64,000 nt of DNA from Puffinus mauretanicus (Eukaryota > Chordata > Aves > Procellariiformes > Procellariidae): the NCBI GenBank assembly GCA_023333565.1, contig JAJKFH010000030.1, forward strand, positions 124,001-188,000, given 5' to 3'. A model generated the notes under the pieces. The model was not told the origin of the DNA. It saw nothing but the letters and a program-made list of their open reading frames with translations, and searched no databases. Both the position numbers and the translations under genes were made by a program. This document shows positions 12,746-26,600 of the stretch, piece after piece. Position 1 is the stretch's first letter. Every line of letters begins with the position of its first letter.

Positions 12746-15700
12746 GTGAGTGTGTATATATACATATAGACACACACAGAGAGATATTTTAAAAAAAAAA
12801 AAAAAAAAACAACAAAGCGATTAATACTGTCATAGCCTGGGCATATTTAGCTCAAAGTTAGGTATCCATGGGACATATTTAAAAACTCTAAATATTGGCA
12901 ACACATTGTTGTATACAAAACAGTTGTGGGCAGATGCCTAATGTAAATGTGCATTCAAAATACTGTTACTGATGTAGCTATAATTGCTTGGGATTGTATC
13001 TAAAAATACGGAGTTTCTGCCAAGTATCAAAATAAGTCTCAAGTACTGAAGACAAGGGAAAGTTTTGCCCTCTTGGCGGTGGGACAGGCCTAACCTGAAG
13101 GTACTTAATCCTTCACTGCAATTCTAGCACTCAGCTGGAGCAGAGAGAGTATCACTGAAGTACCTTTACTGTTTAAGTAACACGAGATGTTACAGTGAAT
13201 CAACACAATTACATTGACGAATGTAGTATTTGTAGTATCATTGCGTTCATGTTTGTTACTGGTGTCCTCTCTAAAGGCTTTTAAATATATAGACTGATCT
13301 CTTCATCGTGGAGGAGTTCACACACAACTCCTCATTCTCTCTATTATCAGCAAAACCAAAGGAAATATCAAGGCCAGTATTTTGTCCACAGTAAATCTGC
13401 TTTACCCAACATAAGAGAGTCTAAGGGGAACTAGCACATCATTGCACAACATTAAAGACCACCAAATTACTCCTGCTCTTACACTTTTAAAGCGTTTTCA
13501 GTGCTTGGGTACAAAGCACAGAACCTATTACAAGAATTCTCTAGCAATCAACACACTTTCAGGGATTCAATACTGCATTAAACGTACGCGGAGGCCATCA
13601 GTACTGATAACCCGGGTCTGGGCGCTGCAGCACGCAGTCCCACGCGTCTCCTCGCACCGTTTTGACAACGTGGCTACGCCTGCTGATCCCATACTCCACT
13701 GCTACATGTAGGTAGTAGGAAGCATTCTGATGCTCATGTGATAGGGAAAAAAATGAAACGCCTCTATTACATACACGTGTTTCTGTTCATGCTTAAAGTA
13801 GTTCAACTTTTGGCAGAAGTAAATTCCTACATAAAAAATAAATGTAGAAACCCATTAAAAACACAAAGATAATAATTGCATTATTAAAACAGCTGCATCT
13901 ACACTATGGTGTAGTACTTAAGTGTAATTCAATTAAAAAAAAATCTTAGTGTACAACTAAGATGAGACCCATTTCCCAGTCCAAACCTCAGCGTCAGCGC
14001 TGCATCGATCTCTACATTAAAACGGAGGGCGACCAACCAAATCCAGGGAAAAACTGTTGCCACAGGTGAAGAGGTCCTCTCCCTAAACAGACAACGCAGG
14101 ACAGATGGCGTAGAGCCCCTCCGCAGGGACAGGCGACGGCAGATGCCGCAGCACATCAGCAGTGGAAGCTGCATGAGCACTACGTCCTGAATTGGTTTGC
14201 TGAACATGGTTCAGATTATTGGATATGTCTATAAGCACAATGCTCTTTAGAAGCATTTACTGTATACCCAAACCCTACTCGCTGCAACACACGGTGTCGC
14301 ACAAGTAGTGAAAACGTCTTCGTATTCAAAGGTGCTTGGAGATCATTTTCAGGCAGCATTTTACCTTTATTTTAGCGAGTTCCCACTACAAAGATGCCAA
14401 TAGTTTCTTTTTTCTTTTTAATACGTGAAATTGAGGCAGACACCTAAATAAATATCTACTTTTACCTGCCTAAGTCTATTCTATGTTCGAAATCTCTAAT
14501 TTTTAAATAAGGGATAAAATGTTGCCCAAAAGACTAGTTATAGTTATACATTTGTGTTTCTACTAAATCTACAAATCAAAATAGTTCTTAGTTAAAAAGA
14601 TACAATTTGTATCAACAGTAAAAGGTACTTTCTGGTTCTTCAGGGCCTTACTTTAAATTCCAGCAAGTGTACCAAAATTATCAGCAGTAATAGCGTAAAC
14701 TAGTGATTTTTTTTTTTTTTAACACTGAACATCATTACAATGGATGGAAACCTAAGACTGTCAGCAACTGACTATGTCACGTAAGTACATCTGACATCAA
14801 TTGCAAAATCTATTTCTATTACATATATATATAAAAGCTTACGAGGTGCTAGTAAAACCCATGACTTAAAACCAGAAATATCCCTTACTAATACTAAAAC
14901 AGACTTGGTTTGTCTGTTTCTAAAACTACACTATTTGTGGCAAGAATCAGGCCTACACGATGCAACAGGCCAAAAACTAACTTCAGGAACACATACGGTA
15001 TCTTCTCTCCCCGCAACCCTCCCCTCCCCAACCGAAACAGAAAAAAAAAAAAAAAGTTTAAGTTATTATTTTGAGCTACAATATCATTACCATAGTGCAG
15101 TTAATAAATGTTGCATATCGTCAACACACAAAGCCTTTTCAGGCCAGCCTTGATAAATAGCAAGAAAAATCAAACAGTATCTTAAATATAAAACTTGCAT
15201 TGAGATAATTAAATTCATTTAAAAACAGGTAAATATTTTATGAAAAGCGTATTTTATCCAGTACACTTGTGCAGCAATACAAAGAAAAAACAAACAAAAC
15301 AACTAAACAGGACCCTACGATTTCAGGCCCCCCTCTACTGACCAGAAATACACAGAGCTGGGTAACAACACGCAGGAACTGAAACGGGGTGGCCTGGTTT
15401 GGGGAGGTTCTGAGCGTTTGCAGCTTCTGTTGGGTTCAAAGGGGGCTGCAAATTCTCAGCACCTTTGAAAATCAGGCAATAAGGATTTTACCTTATCCAT
15501 AAATTAGTAAAAAAAAAAGACTTTTTTTTCCTCCTCTGATTGCATCTGATCTTACTAATCAACTGCATCAACAAAACATGTAACTATTTAAACAAAACAA
15601 AGAAAGCAATGAAAAGTGCCGTACTATAAATTACCAATATATTGTTACCCATTTCACTGTTAACTGGTAACTTAATTATTTGTTTAAAAAAATGAAGTCA

Positions 15701-15999
15701 GTGCTGTAGTAAATCTTTGTTTCCTATAAATAGATGATTATAGCACAAAAAAGCTCACAAAAACAAACAAACATACATACTTATGGTGTTGTAAAAAGTT
15801 CAAAAACTTGGCTTGAAAATTGCCTGCCAGGAGTAGCAAAATCCTCTTTCTGCAGGTTGTTTTAATACCACGCAGCCCAAGGACAAACACCCAGCAAGTT
15901 AAAAAACGAAAACAAAAATCCCAACAACATGTAACGAGGATAGAAAGTGCTGCATATAAACCCCTGATGCACCAAAGATTATAACCAGAGACCACAGAT

Positions 16000-16030
16000 T
16001 TTTTTTTTTTTTATATATATATATATATAT
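16000..16030. repeat. T run followed by (AT)n microsatellite in the 3' UTR
   Basis: A 13-base T run is followed by about ten AT units. Similar low-complexity tracts lie at 12752-12810, 14819-14832 and 52090-52136. Confidence 0.8.
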
Positions 16031-16180
16031 TAATTTAAACTGGAACATTCTCCAGCTGTGAAAATAGCCATTTAAAAATTTTAAACTAGAACACAAAACA
16101 TATCTGGTACTTCCGATGCATGGGGCTATACATACAGACTCCATGATACAGTATTTCACATAAACGGATTACTATATAAC

Positions 16181-16198
16181 CTCCTTGCTGAGAAGGAG
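16181..16198 (-). promoter_or_regulatory. 6-bp stem-loop about 85 bases after the ZC3H12C stop
   Basis: CTCCTT and AAGGAG flank a six-base loop. It lies at the very start of the 3' UTR. The structure is seen in the sequence; a role is not shown. Confidence 0.25.
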
Positions 16199-16281
16199 AT
16201 CCCAAATGCTATTGTAGCAAACCTCCCTCAGCATTAGAGCTGAGCTGAAAACTACTAGACACCACAAAGATGCATCATCTC

Positions 16282-17678
16282 TCAATAACCTAGCTGAGAT
16301 TTTTCCACTAAGATGGCTGCAGCGAGCTGCTGAGCGTCCGTCACGTGAGGGTTCTTCTTCATAACGATCCTCACAAGATCAGGGGGGAAGATGTTGCAGA
16401 GGTTAATGTAAACCTTCTCCCGGGTGTCTTGGTGCCTTGGAGGGTCTTGAGGGATTCCACAGTAAGGTACGCGCCAGGTCTGGTCCTGCTGTTCAGGCAA
16501 GCTTTGGAAGGCAAACTGCTCGTAACACGGCTGCGTGGGGTTACTCGGCAAGGAGTAGGTCTGGCGGTAGCCATATGCATCCATCCCGTAACTCTGCCTA
16601 TCCCAACTTCCAAGCCCATCTTGGCCAGAATAAGGCTTTCTGTGTCGTAATGGAGAATTATCATATAAACGCGAGTCTGAAATGCTGTCTATTCTCGTGG
16701 ACACGAGGGCTCTCCCCAGATGCATGGTCTTTGAATGTGACGAACTCTGAGACGTAGAGTAGTCATTCGGACAACTAGAACGAGCACCGACTGTTGGATG
16801 CTGTAGGTGCACAGCCATGTATGGAATTGGAGGTTTGTGGTGATGCTTTGGTTCTTCGTGACTATAGCTTTGCACTCGTGTGAGAGGCTCGTGGTAGCTC
16901 TGTAGGAAGGGCGGAGTGTTAAGGCGGCCATGGGGGTGCATATGTTGGCACTTCAAGTTCTCCTCCAGCTGTGGGTCAGGCGAACTCATGTAAGAGCGAT
17001 CGCTGTAACCCACGTAGGAATCACTACTGCCACAGCTAACGCTCCCTTCGCTGCTGCAGTCGGAAGCTACAGAGCTAATCCTATAATCTGTGTCCAAGGA
17101 GAAGCGCCTTTCAGGACTACGTGGACCAGATATACTTAGATTTGAATATGCACTCAGCATAGAGTAATACCCTACGTCCACAGGAGACTCACATTTTGGA
17201 TACTGGTCGTAAGGCATTGGCGTTCCGTGATTTTTGGTTGCCATCATCACTGTAGGATACTGTCCCTGTGGTCTTTGATCCTGAGGTGGGAAGTGAACTC
17301 CGGATGGAAGGCCGTTAGTTAAAGGTGCAGTACTTTGGGGTTTTGCAGCAGAGGAACTTGGTATACTAACTAAAGAAGGTACAGACCTGGTTTCCAATTT
17401 GTTTTTGGTGGGAAGCTTTTCCTCCAAGTCTTGATAGACTTGAGTCCTTATACTAGGATCTGATTGCCTCTTTGGAGCAGCACGCTTCAGCTCAGAAGTG
17501 CCATCATTTTTAGTGCTACAGGGAACACTATTGCTTTTTACCAGTCCTCCTTCACTTGTAGTTTTGGCAGCTGTGCTTCTAGACATGGCACGAAGTTCAT
17601 CAGCTACAGATCGCTGAGGCTGATTTCCTCTTTCTGGATGGTAGTATTTGCATTTGTGTCCATAGGTACATTTCTTCC
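16282..17678 (-). CDS. ZC3H12C: ZC3H12C last coding exon: rest of the CCCH finger, disordered tail, conserved C-terminus
   Basis: The acceptor is tgtattaatag then GGAAGAAATGT; the stop TGA is at 16284-16282. The 1397-bp coding part opens with [17 protein letters not shown], completing the C-X5-C-X5-C-X3-H finger that aids RNA binding. About 400 residues of Ser/Pro/Tyr/His-rich sequence follow, with [20 protein letters not shown] and repeated serine runs that look like phosphorylation or docking sites (inference). The last ~46 residues ([20 protein letters not shown] to QLGY) form a helical segment conserved across ZC3H12A-C. The frame continues upstream into the intron, but the splice acceptor fixes the true start. 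The same exon continues as 3' UTR to about 10540. Confidence 0.97.
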
Positions 17679-20600
17679 CTATTAATACAAACATAATCAG
17701 ATAAAAAAAAACTTTAACCAAAATCTGTTAATCATCAAACAACGGAAATGCCCCTCATTTGAAGTTCTACTGATGATTTGAAAGATCTTGCAAATGGTTT
17801 TGTGCGACACAGGGTAAGATCTCCTCTCTTGTATTGTGGGAAAAAAGAGGCAGTGGTAGTGTGCTGCAGCCAGTGCTCTAGGAATGCAGACCAACACTAC
17901 CAGATACATTTTGAGCTGAACATGACACAGAGGCGTAAGACCAGCAGGTTTCAGCTCAGTCAAGATGGTGGTGTGCCTGCAGGTATGCTCAGTAGCTCAA
18001 CTTCAGACAGCTCAATCGATTTTCTGGAAGAAAACTTAGATGTCTTATGACCAAATCACATTAGAAAAGGGCTTTCTGGAAACTGCAGAATTTAGGTGCT
18101 GTTTTGGATCTGCTCCTACGAATGATTAATAAAGTTGCTTCTTTAGTTCAACTAGTAGATAGAAATGTTCTCTAACTAGCACATGAAAAAAATCACTTCA
18201 GTTTCAACCATCAGCTCAGCATTTCAACCATTCTCAGGCTAAGACAACAATGTAAAAACCTCTGTTAAAAAGCTTTTATTTTTGGCAGTGTTAAAATAAA
18301 ACAGGAGCTTGGTCCCCAGTCCCAGCAGTACAGAAAACTGACGAGTTAAATCAAATTACCATATGGACACGGTTGCTTCTTATGTTCTGGCACAATAGGC
18401 TTCTTCCTAAGAAAATTGTCCAGACTTGGACCATGGCGGCCAAGAGGATCATCAGGAGGCATAAATCTATAAGGCAAAAAAAAAAAAAAAAGTATTACGG
18501 AAGCAAACAAGCCTTTTCATATTCTTCATGCAATGACCAAGAACCTCATGACTGTGTCCCGCACCATAACCTGCCATATACTGACATTTTTAAGCCTGGG
18601 TACTTTGAGAGCTGTTTTGAAAGGCCACCTTTCTGCTGCAGGTACTGCCCGAGAGATAAGTCATAGAAATAGGCTGTGTGGACACCCCTAGTCTGCTTCA
18701 GACATCTTCAGTCTAGCTCAGCTGACTGCTCCGTGGCAGAGCAGGGCTGCACACAACCCATTCCTAAATCAAAGTAAAGGCAGCAATAGAGGCAGCGATT
18801 TCTTGAAACGCCACAACTAACTTGGCAAAACTGGGCTCATTGTCTAGGACTCTTCCATCAGTATTTAGGCACTCAAATACAAGTGTCTGCTTGGCAGAGT
18901 ACTGAGTCCCTCCCATTACAAGAAGCCACCAGTAGTAACTGCAGTTGATCTGTATGCCAGGGTATGAAGATACCATAGATGGATCTAAGCAGACAGTTGA
19001 ACTAGAGACCTCCTGAGGTTCCTTCCAACATGGGTTTTTCTATGACTCGAGGATTTAGGAGTCTAACCACAGGCACTCAAAAATGCTGGCTCAGCATATC
19101 AAAAGAATTGGAACAGTATACCACAGCATACACCAAATATAGTATATACACTGGCATACACCAAAAGGGAAAAAAATAGCATAAAAAGATGTAAAGATAT
19201 TGTTATAAAAAAGCTCTAGCAAAAAACAGAGTTCAAGTACTTTTAATCAGAAGACCAAGTCTATAATCAACTATTCCTCCTATTTTCCTACATAAGATAA
19301 GAAATTCATACAAGTCTTCAAACTGTCCTCTCCTCAATTATTTTAGTGGCACGTATAAAGACAGACTGACTTACTTGTCATTAACAAATGAATACATCAG
19401 CAAGCGTTCATCTATGAACTTCTTCCATTCAGGCTTTTCATTAGCTAGATCCCTGTAGTTATCATTAGAAACAATGATGCCATCTGACTCAAAGGCCAAC
19501 TTCACTATAAATCGGTCATCGTAGCATACCACCCTTCTCCCTTGCACTCGGCGGGATGGTGTGAACACAAGAATTTTCTCCTTTTCTAATTTACGCAAGA
19601 TTTCTTGATCTACAAGGAATAAGAATCGAAAGTTAAAAAAGAAAAAGAAAGAAAAGAAAAAGATGTTTGTTTAATCTCCAAAGACATTAGATTTGAGGAA
19701 GAAAATCTAAGCATTTAGGACTAAACATGTCTTAAATGGTTATAGCCCAGCAGAAGGTGTCTGATACATATTTGAAGTTACAGCCAGCAGTCAACTTTCA
19801 AAAAAAACCCCAAAACAAATTGAAACCTCCTGCTCCACATAATTTCTCTAAGACCAACACAGGGGAACTTGTTCATGTTGCTGTGGTTAAAAGAAACAAT
19901 ACTTATCAAAATGCCTGTGAAAAACTCCTCTAGTTGAGGAGGGGGGGAAAAGAAAAATCTTAAATCTTACTGAATGTTTTGGTGAATAGGAGGGCTACAC
20001 TCAAGTACAGCCAAGGGTTTCCCATAACTGAGCTCCTTCATAAAGACAGACCTTTTGTGGTACCCAGCAAGAAACAGATTTTAAAATAATTCCACTAGCT
20101 CACATTAACGGGATTGCCTCATAAAAGTTTCTGCTCATCAAGAGAAGGGGTTACTACTAGTACCTACAAGGACTAGAAAACCCACATTCTGTACAAACAC
20201 TCAGTCTCTTCACAAATGTTAACAGCATTCTCTAAAAAGATGTTGAATGTCATCTTGTAACCAAAAGTAAATGTGGGGTTTTTTGTTTGTTTTATTTTAC
20301 TCCAGTAATAGTTCAGAACATATCTTTTCTTGAAGGGTTTACAGTTTTATATATAAAGTCTTAGCAAATCCAAACAGATTTCTCTTTAATCCTGCTAAAT
20401 AAGTGCGTTTAACATTTTATCTAATTCCTTCTTGTCCTACAGAGTGTGTGAATCACCTATCCAAAACCATTTTCTCCTTCTCTGTGTGGGACCTGGATAT
20501 CCCGAGGAGCTTTGAAAGATGGCCTAAGGAGGTTGGTCTGAACTAAGATAGTGGACGTAGCACCAGTGCACCTAGCACTGAAGCACATACCCCTTGTGTC

Positions 20601-23600
20601 AATTCTCCTAGCTATCACTCTCCTCAGAGCAGACAAGCTATGAAAAAAAATAAACAAAAGGCTAGGCAACATTTAAAATGGCAGAAGATGCTTGCGCAGG
20701 GAATATCAGTCATGGCTCTTAATAATGGTTTAGATCTCAAATAACTCAACTGTTTTGTAGCACAAGAAACTTGCCAGGGAACATGTTCCATCTAGGAAAA
20801 AAAAAGACTCCAACAGGAAGAAATACAGCATTAATATTACATATAAGTAATATATTTGATACAAGCATTTATCTGCTTAGTAGAAAAAGCACAGGATTTT
20901 AAATGAAATCCAACCTTTTTGTATTCACCGCCCCGCCATGTGGTAAATGATGAGTAAGAGTGTGATGGAAGGTGATTTTTTTTCCTCACTAAGAATAAAA
21001 AAATTTGCCATGTGATGATTGGCAATAATAATTGGTAATAATAAGAAAGATGCAGCTGTTGTTTAATCCAAGAAGCTTCTCACAAATACTGACGGTCTAG
21101 AACCATCCTCACATTAGTCATCTAAGACTTTTTCAAAATTCCAGGTGGCTGCATATTTCAGGTGCGTATCTCTGGAAATGGAGTGTCAGCACAATGTATT
21201 GCTCAGGACTGGTAACAAACAGGCTCCCTGCGTCCTGATAAGAAAACTGAAGAACCTCTGTTTTACAGAAGATACAATAACCTTTTCTGATCTTCCTCCC
21301 ATTTTCAGGGTCCATGATGACACACAGCAAATTGATTTTTCACTGCTAGACAACTGGTCAATTCTATGTCTTGCTACTTTCTTGAAACTCCTTTTGGGGC
21401 TTCTAGCCCTATCCACAGCTCTAGCAGATGTCACAATTTCTTTCTAAATAGCCAAATCTTTATTACTTAGCCAATGCTCTTCTCATACTTCAAACACTAG
21501 TATAGTGAAAGAGAAAGGCTTCAAGAGAAAGGTTCCACACTGCCTGTGATGAGGGGAGAAGAACAGCTTTCCAAACATTTTCTTGCATTAACATGATATA
21601 TTCTAGTAGCAATCAAGAAAATGAAATGAAGTGTTATGAAGATCTTTCCAGATATTTGAAAATGCACATGGTAATCAAAACACGCTTCCATATTCTTTTA
21701 GAAGCCATAGCTACTACTTTGAAAAGCTTCCCCCCCCTTTAAAGATAGCCATGTTTAAAAAAACCCAAGAACCCCCCCCCAAAAAAACCCCTCCCCCCTA
21801 AAATCTAGGGGTTTTTTTAATCCTGAATTCTCCTCTGCTTCAACTTTAGGGCAGAGGGAGGACAACTCTCCAGCCTTCAGACAGAATCAATTAATTTGAT
21901 CAAGAAATAAATGCCTCCACCAATTTTTTTTCCTAGATAAACAGGTTCAGAATTAAGATTTTCAAAAGCTATCTCACTTGTTAATAGTAATGATGAAAAG
22001 GGGACTGTTCCCTTTCTGTCAGAATAATTCCCGTAACCCCAAGTGCGGGCAGTGACTCACCACAGGTGACCAGCAGACAGGCCAGCCTGGCAGAATCTGC
22101 TCGCCACAAGCAAGATCACCCAGTGAATCACTAACTTCAAACCTCTTCGCTGCCAATGCTACATCGGCGTAACAGATTTAAAAAATGGCAATTACATTCT
22201 TCAAGAAATAGGTAGCAATGTTAATGGAAAATTTATCAGGTGAGCAGAAAAGGAGGACTTGGAGACGGCATTACTTTGTCTTTTTCCTTCCTGAAGATCG
22301 CAATGAAGTTCCTACACCAAAGATACTTTCCATTATAGTCTTTCATTTCTAAAGATTTGTTCATTTGAGCAGTAGCACTCCTGCTGTGCAAAGCATCAAC
22401 CAAACCAGCGAAGGTGGAACGGAGCTTACCTGTGATAAGAGCATCAGGTCTCGACTGTTCTTTCCTCCATGCTGGCACAAACACTGTAACATCCTTGTGG
22501 CCTCTTTCCAAAAACCAGTCTACTGCCAATTTGATTCCTCGACAAGAAAATACTTCTTTGTTCCCGTGGCTGAAACACACATTAAAATTCCTTATTATAT
22601 GACTTCGCTTTTCTATGCGTGTAAACAGAGCACAGGGAAACACGTATCTCAAAGCCATGCTCTTCACTTGCGCTGTGGTTTCTGAAGGCAGCTGGGAGTC
22701 AGTCTGAGCCTTGCCCAAACATTGCCATCACTTGCAAAATGGTGTGGGAGAGGGATACTAGATCTGGCAAACATTTTTAGCATCTGTACACAGATTCGAC
22801 AAGTAAGGAAAAAAAAAAAGTAGAGCGCGTTAAAAATCCTCATAGCCCAACCACAGAGTCTTGACCAGGGAAGGCAGGAGGCCTGAAACACCAACGTGGG
22901 AGAGTGCAATGTGTTTAGGAAATGCCAGCAGATGAGTACGGAGCACCGGTGTGCATGGTGGCAGGGGAAGAGACAGCAGATCCCCACTGCAGGAGCTCTG
23001 TGATGTCCCATCTGAACAGGGAAAGAGAGAGGAGAAGGACTCCAAGCCCAAGGGGGTGGCAGGCACTCTGCAAGACAGATTAGGCAAACTGGAGAGACTG
23101 TCCAAAATCAACATGACAAAACTAAGAATTTGCTTAGCACTGCACTTCAGGAGAAATTAATTGTGTATTAAAAAAGCCGTGGAGAGACAGTTCAGCAGAC
23201 ACCGATCAGACACAAGTAAAACAAAAGATGTGCATCTGTTGTGCAATAACTGTCTGAGGTAAGGCAAGAGACGCAATTATGTCATTTTCTAAAGGCAGAT
23301 GAGTCCTCAGCCAACTTCTACATCCAGTTTCGGGCACAACATATTACAAAAGACACAGAGGAATTGGAACGAATCCAAAAGAAAGTGAAACAAGACCTAT
23401 GGGGAAAGGTTGAAGGAAGTGCATTTAGTTAATCTGAAGAAAAAAGGCAGCCTATGGAGGAACAAAACAATCTTCAATATATTGGAGATAATTAAAATAG
23501 AGGACAGCAATCAACCATTGGGTGTCCATGGAAAAGTTTTGGTAGCAGGGGGCTGCAGGGCGGCCTCTGTGAGAAGAGGTCAGGGGCTGCCCCGTGCCGG

Positions 23601-26600
23601 GCATGCTCGGCTCCAGCCAGCTCCACAAGGGAGGAGAAGGGAACGAGGGAACACCAAGGTCAGAGGAGGAGGAGGTGCTCCATGGGGAGCAGGTACAGCC
23701 CCAGAGGCGCTGCAGCCTGTGGAGAACAGGAAGAAAAGCACGAGGAAGGAGCAGCAGAGAGAAACCGCCATGTCCTGACCCCAACCCCTGGCGCCGTTCA
23801 CTGCCTCTCTAAGGGACTGAGCGTCACCTGCGGCCTCGACAGGGGCAAGAGAGGTGTCTGGGGTGAAGTGAGCCTGGGAAAAGGAGAGGATGGGCATTCT
23901 TCTCCCTAAGTATTTTAATGTTTGTCTTTTTTGTTTCCCATTATCTGAATCAGTAATTAAATATTTATGTTAACCTTCCAACTGAAATAGTCTATTCTAT
24001 TCTAAATTCCCCAAGTTGAGTCTGTTCGGCATGCAACAGTACTTGGGGAGTGACTTCCCCTGTCATTATTTTGACCCACGAGTTTTCTTGCTCCTGTTCC
24101 TCCTGATTTCTCCCCTGTTCTGCTGGTGGGGGGAGTGAGCACCCAACTGGGTGGGTGCCCACGTGCCAGCTGTGGCCAATCCACCATAGTCCCACTGAGT
24201 AAAGACAGAAAAGTCCTTCACTAGCATAAGGAACAGTTAAGCAGTATGTTAGAAAAAGCTTTCTGACTGATCAGTGGGACAGTCTGCCCATGGATTTTGG
24301 GATCTCCTCACCGGACACTTTGCAGAACAAGTCAGACGGCCCCTCTGGGGCCAGTCTGGGTTCTCCATGCACAGGAGGAGAAGAACAACTTTTCTGAGGT
24401 CTCTCCCAACCCCACAGCTCTGTGTAGCAGAAGAAACACAGGGGCATGGCAGCAAGCCGTTACCTTTCGCTTGACTGGCTTGTTGTGTATAGCATGTATG
24501 CCACAATCTGCTTTCCAGAAAGGTAAAAGATAATTCTTTCACCATGGACTGATTTGTGAAGGGGACAATATGATGATGGATAGACACAGCGATCCTAAAT
24601 GTTCCTCCTACTTGCATGTTTAGAGGTAAATAAAAACACCTTAAAATTTTTTTTTTAGTAGGACCATCTTAAAGTACCTACTATTTCCAGCTTTCTAAAT
24701 CATAGCACTGCGGTACATTCCTTGGTAATTTGAGGGAGCTTGAGTAATTGTGCAATGGATGAAGTGACACAGTAAAAGTGAGAAAAATTTTGAAACAATG
24801 TTCAGATTCCAGAAGCCTGAGAAGGAGGTGGCGTACACATTCACCTGTATCTAGGTGTCGAGAGAGAATGAGTCTCGGCTAACACCTCTCACAAAGCATC
24901 ATCCTCAGCAGAGGCTGTGTTGAAGGTCACAGGCCCCAAACAAGAGAAAAAAAAGAACAATAAAAAAAAAAAAGAGGGGAAAAAAGAGGCCAAGATCATT
25001 ATCTGGATTTAAGCGAGGAACTGTACTACTTCCTCGTCTAATGATGCTGGAGACAGGACCTGGAAACATAATAATATACTAAGATATTGCAATTGTTGCT
25101 GGCTATAATAATCAAAGTTTGTAGATTTTAGCTGGCACAGGATACTCCAAGGATAGCTTACGTCTATATTCTGTGCCTATGGGGCTACACTAGGAACACT
25201 GGCAGGAGCAAGACATCTATGTATCTTAACATCCTGTTTAGCTATGGGTATAGCCTTCTGCAATAATACATTCCCTGTTTTGTATGGCAATATCATGTAA
25301 TACACTGATACATTGTAATAACACTGTAATAACAAAACACATAGCAATATTTTTTCTAGGCATTGTTTTATACTATACAATTATTCTTGTGATTGTTTGG
25401 CTGAAAGAGTAGTATCTTTGTGTATTTCATAACTTCCTAGGAACGGGAAACCAAACCACCACAGATATGTCACATTTAAAAATGCACATGCAGACATGCA
25501 TAGAAAAAATGGCCAACAGTATTTCCAGCCATGGCAAGTCTAATTACATCTCCCTGCGACAACACAAAATCAGGACACTTGGGTGCATTCCGTACCCAGC
25601 GTGCAGCCATAAGGCCTCCTTGGCAAAGCCTGAGATACAAGAAGTTACTGTTCATGGTATCAGCAGGTCATGTGCAACCATAAACTTACTGCAATCCATT
25701 TTAAACCAGTCAGGAAGGGCTTGTTCCAGCTACTAAATTCCAGTGAAATCACTGTACTGTTATTACTCTAAACAATCTCCATGGTTTCAAATGGATAAAC
25801 TCACTTTTCACTCCTGACAGCGAACAAGCATTTTGTTAGACTGCATTTTGGTTACAATATGTTTCTTCCTGTAAGTCTGAGAAATCATTTCTGGAATGAA
25901 ATCCTGGCCTCTCTGAAAGAAATGGACATTCTTGCCTATTGCTTTCCATCGGATTGGAATTCAAGCCACACTTTTAAAGGCAGACGGAGGACCAGGCAGT
26001 TCAGCTCCTTAGTTTTCTCTTGCCTAACACAGACCATTAAAATTCTTTCATCCAGAACATAAATTTTAAATATACTTAAACTCTAAGAAATGGAAACGGG
26101 AAATGCATTACAATGCATACTAGCTTTTCTGCATTGCTGAGCAAGTGGATTTACAGCTTGTATAAGTCTTCACATTTTTTTCTGCTCCTTTTCAGACACA
26201 TGCCTAAGCTGGTATCTGAGCGGACACAAATTCCAAGAAATTTAAATGATTAATGAGAAAGTCTGCAAAAAAGACGTGCAATTAAAATTTGTTCTTTTCT
26301 TCTGTTTTGTTTTCATGCAGATTTGATGCTCTCCTTTTTGTGATCTCTGTGCTTCATCAGCTTTATAATACATCATATGGTGAAAAGACTGAAATCATGC
26401 TTCTTCCTCTGACTTTCTTCCTTCTGATCAGTTGTAAAGAAGAGGAGAAATGTTTGTACTTCTTTCTCAAGAAACTTTCTTTCAAAAATCTCTTCTCAGT
26501 TATTACAAGTATGTGAAAGCTCAGAGCAGTCAGGATGACAGCTGTAGCCCTGGGTGAGACACTGGTGTATTCTGCTTTGGTTCTGCTTGCTGACTATATT

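Larger units (their letters stand above)
10540..16281 (-). other. ZC3H12C: Probable ZC3H12C 3' UTR (about 5.7 kb)
   Basis: No intron signal or other exon is evident after the stop codon, and the sequence is uniformly AT-rich and free of recognisable LINE copies, as expected of a long 3' UTR. It ends at a minus-strand AATAAA (10561-10556) followed by a GU-rich element. Nearer AATAAA-type signals on the minus strand (for example around 12130 and 14380) may give shorter forms. The stretch contains A- and AT-runs (12781-12810, 14708-14720, 15040-15056, 16000-16030) and compact stem-loops at 16181-16198 and 12727-12745. Extent is inferred. Confidence 0.6.

Noticed and set aside
16345..17139. Plus-strand frames of about 70-106 codons opposite the last ZC3H12C exon
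   Set aside because: They overlap the conserved coding exon in antisense and show no independent features.
22236..22718. 160-codon reading including ZC3H12C exon 3
   Set aside because: Only the middle (22430-22569) is conserved; the ends are intron read-through past good splice sites.
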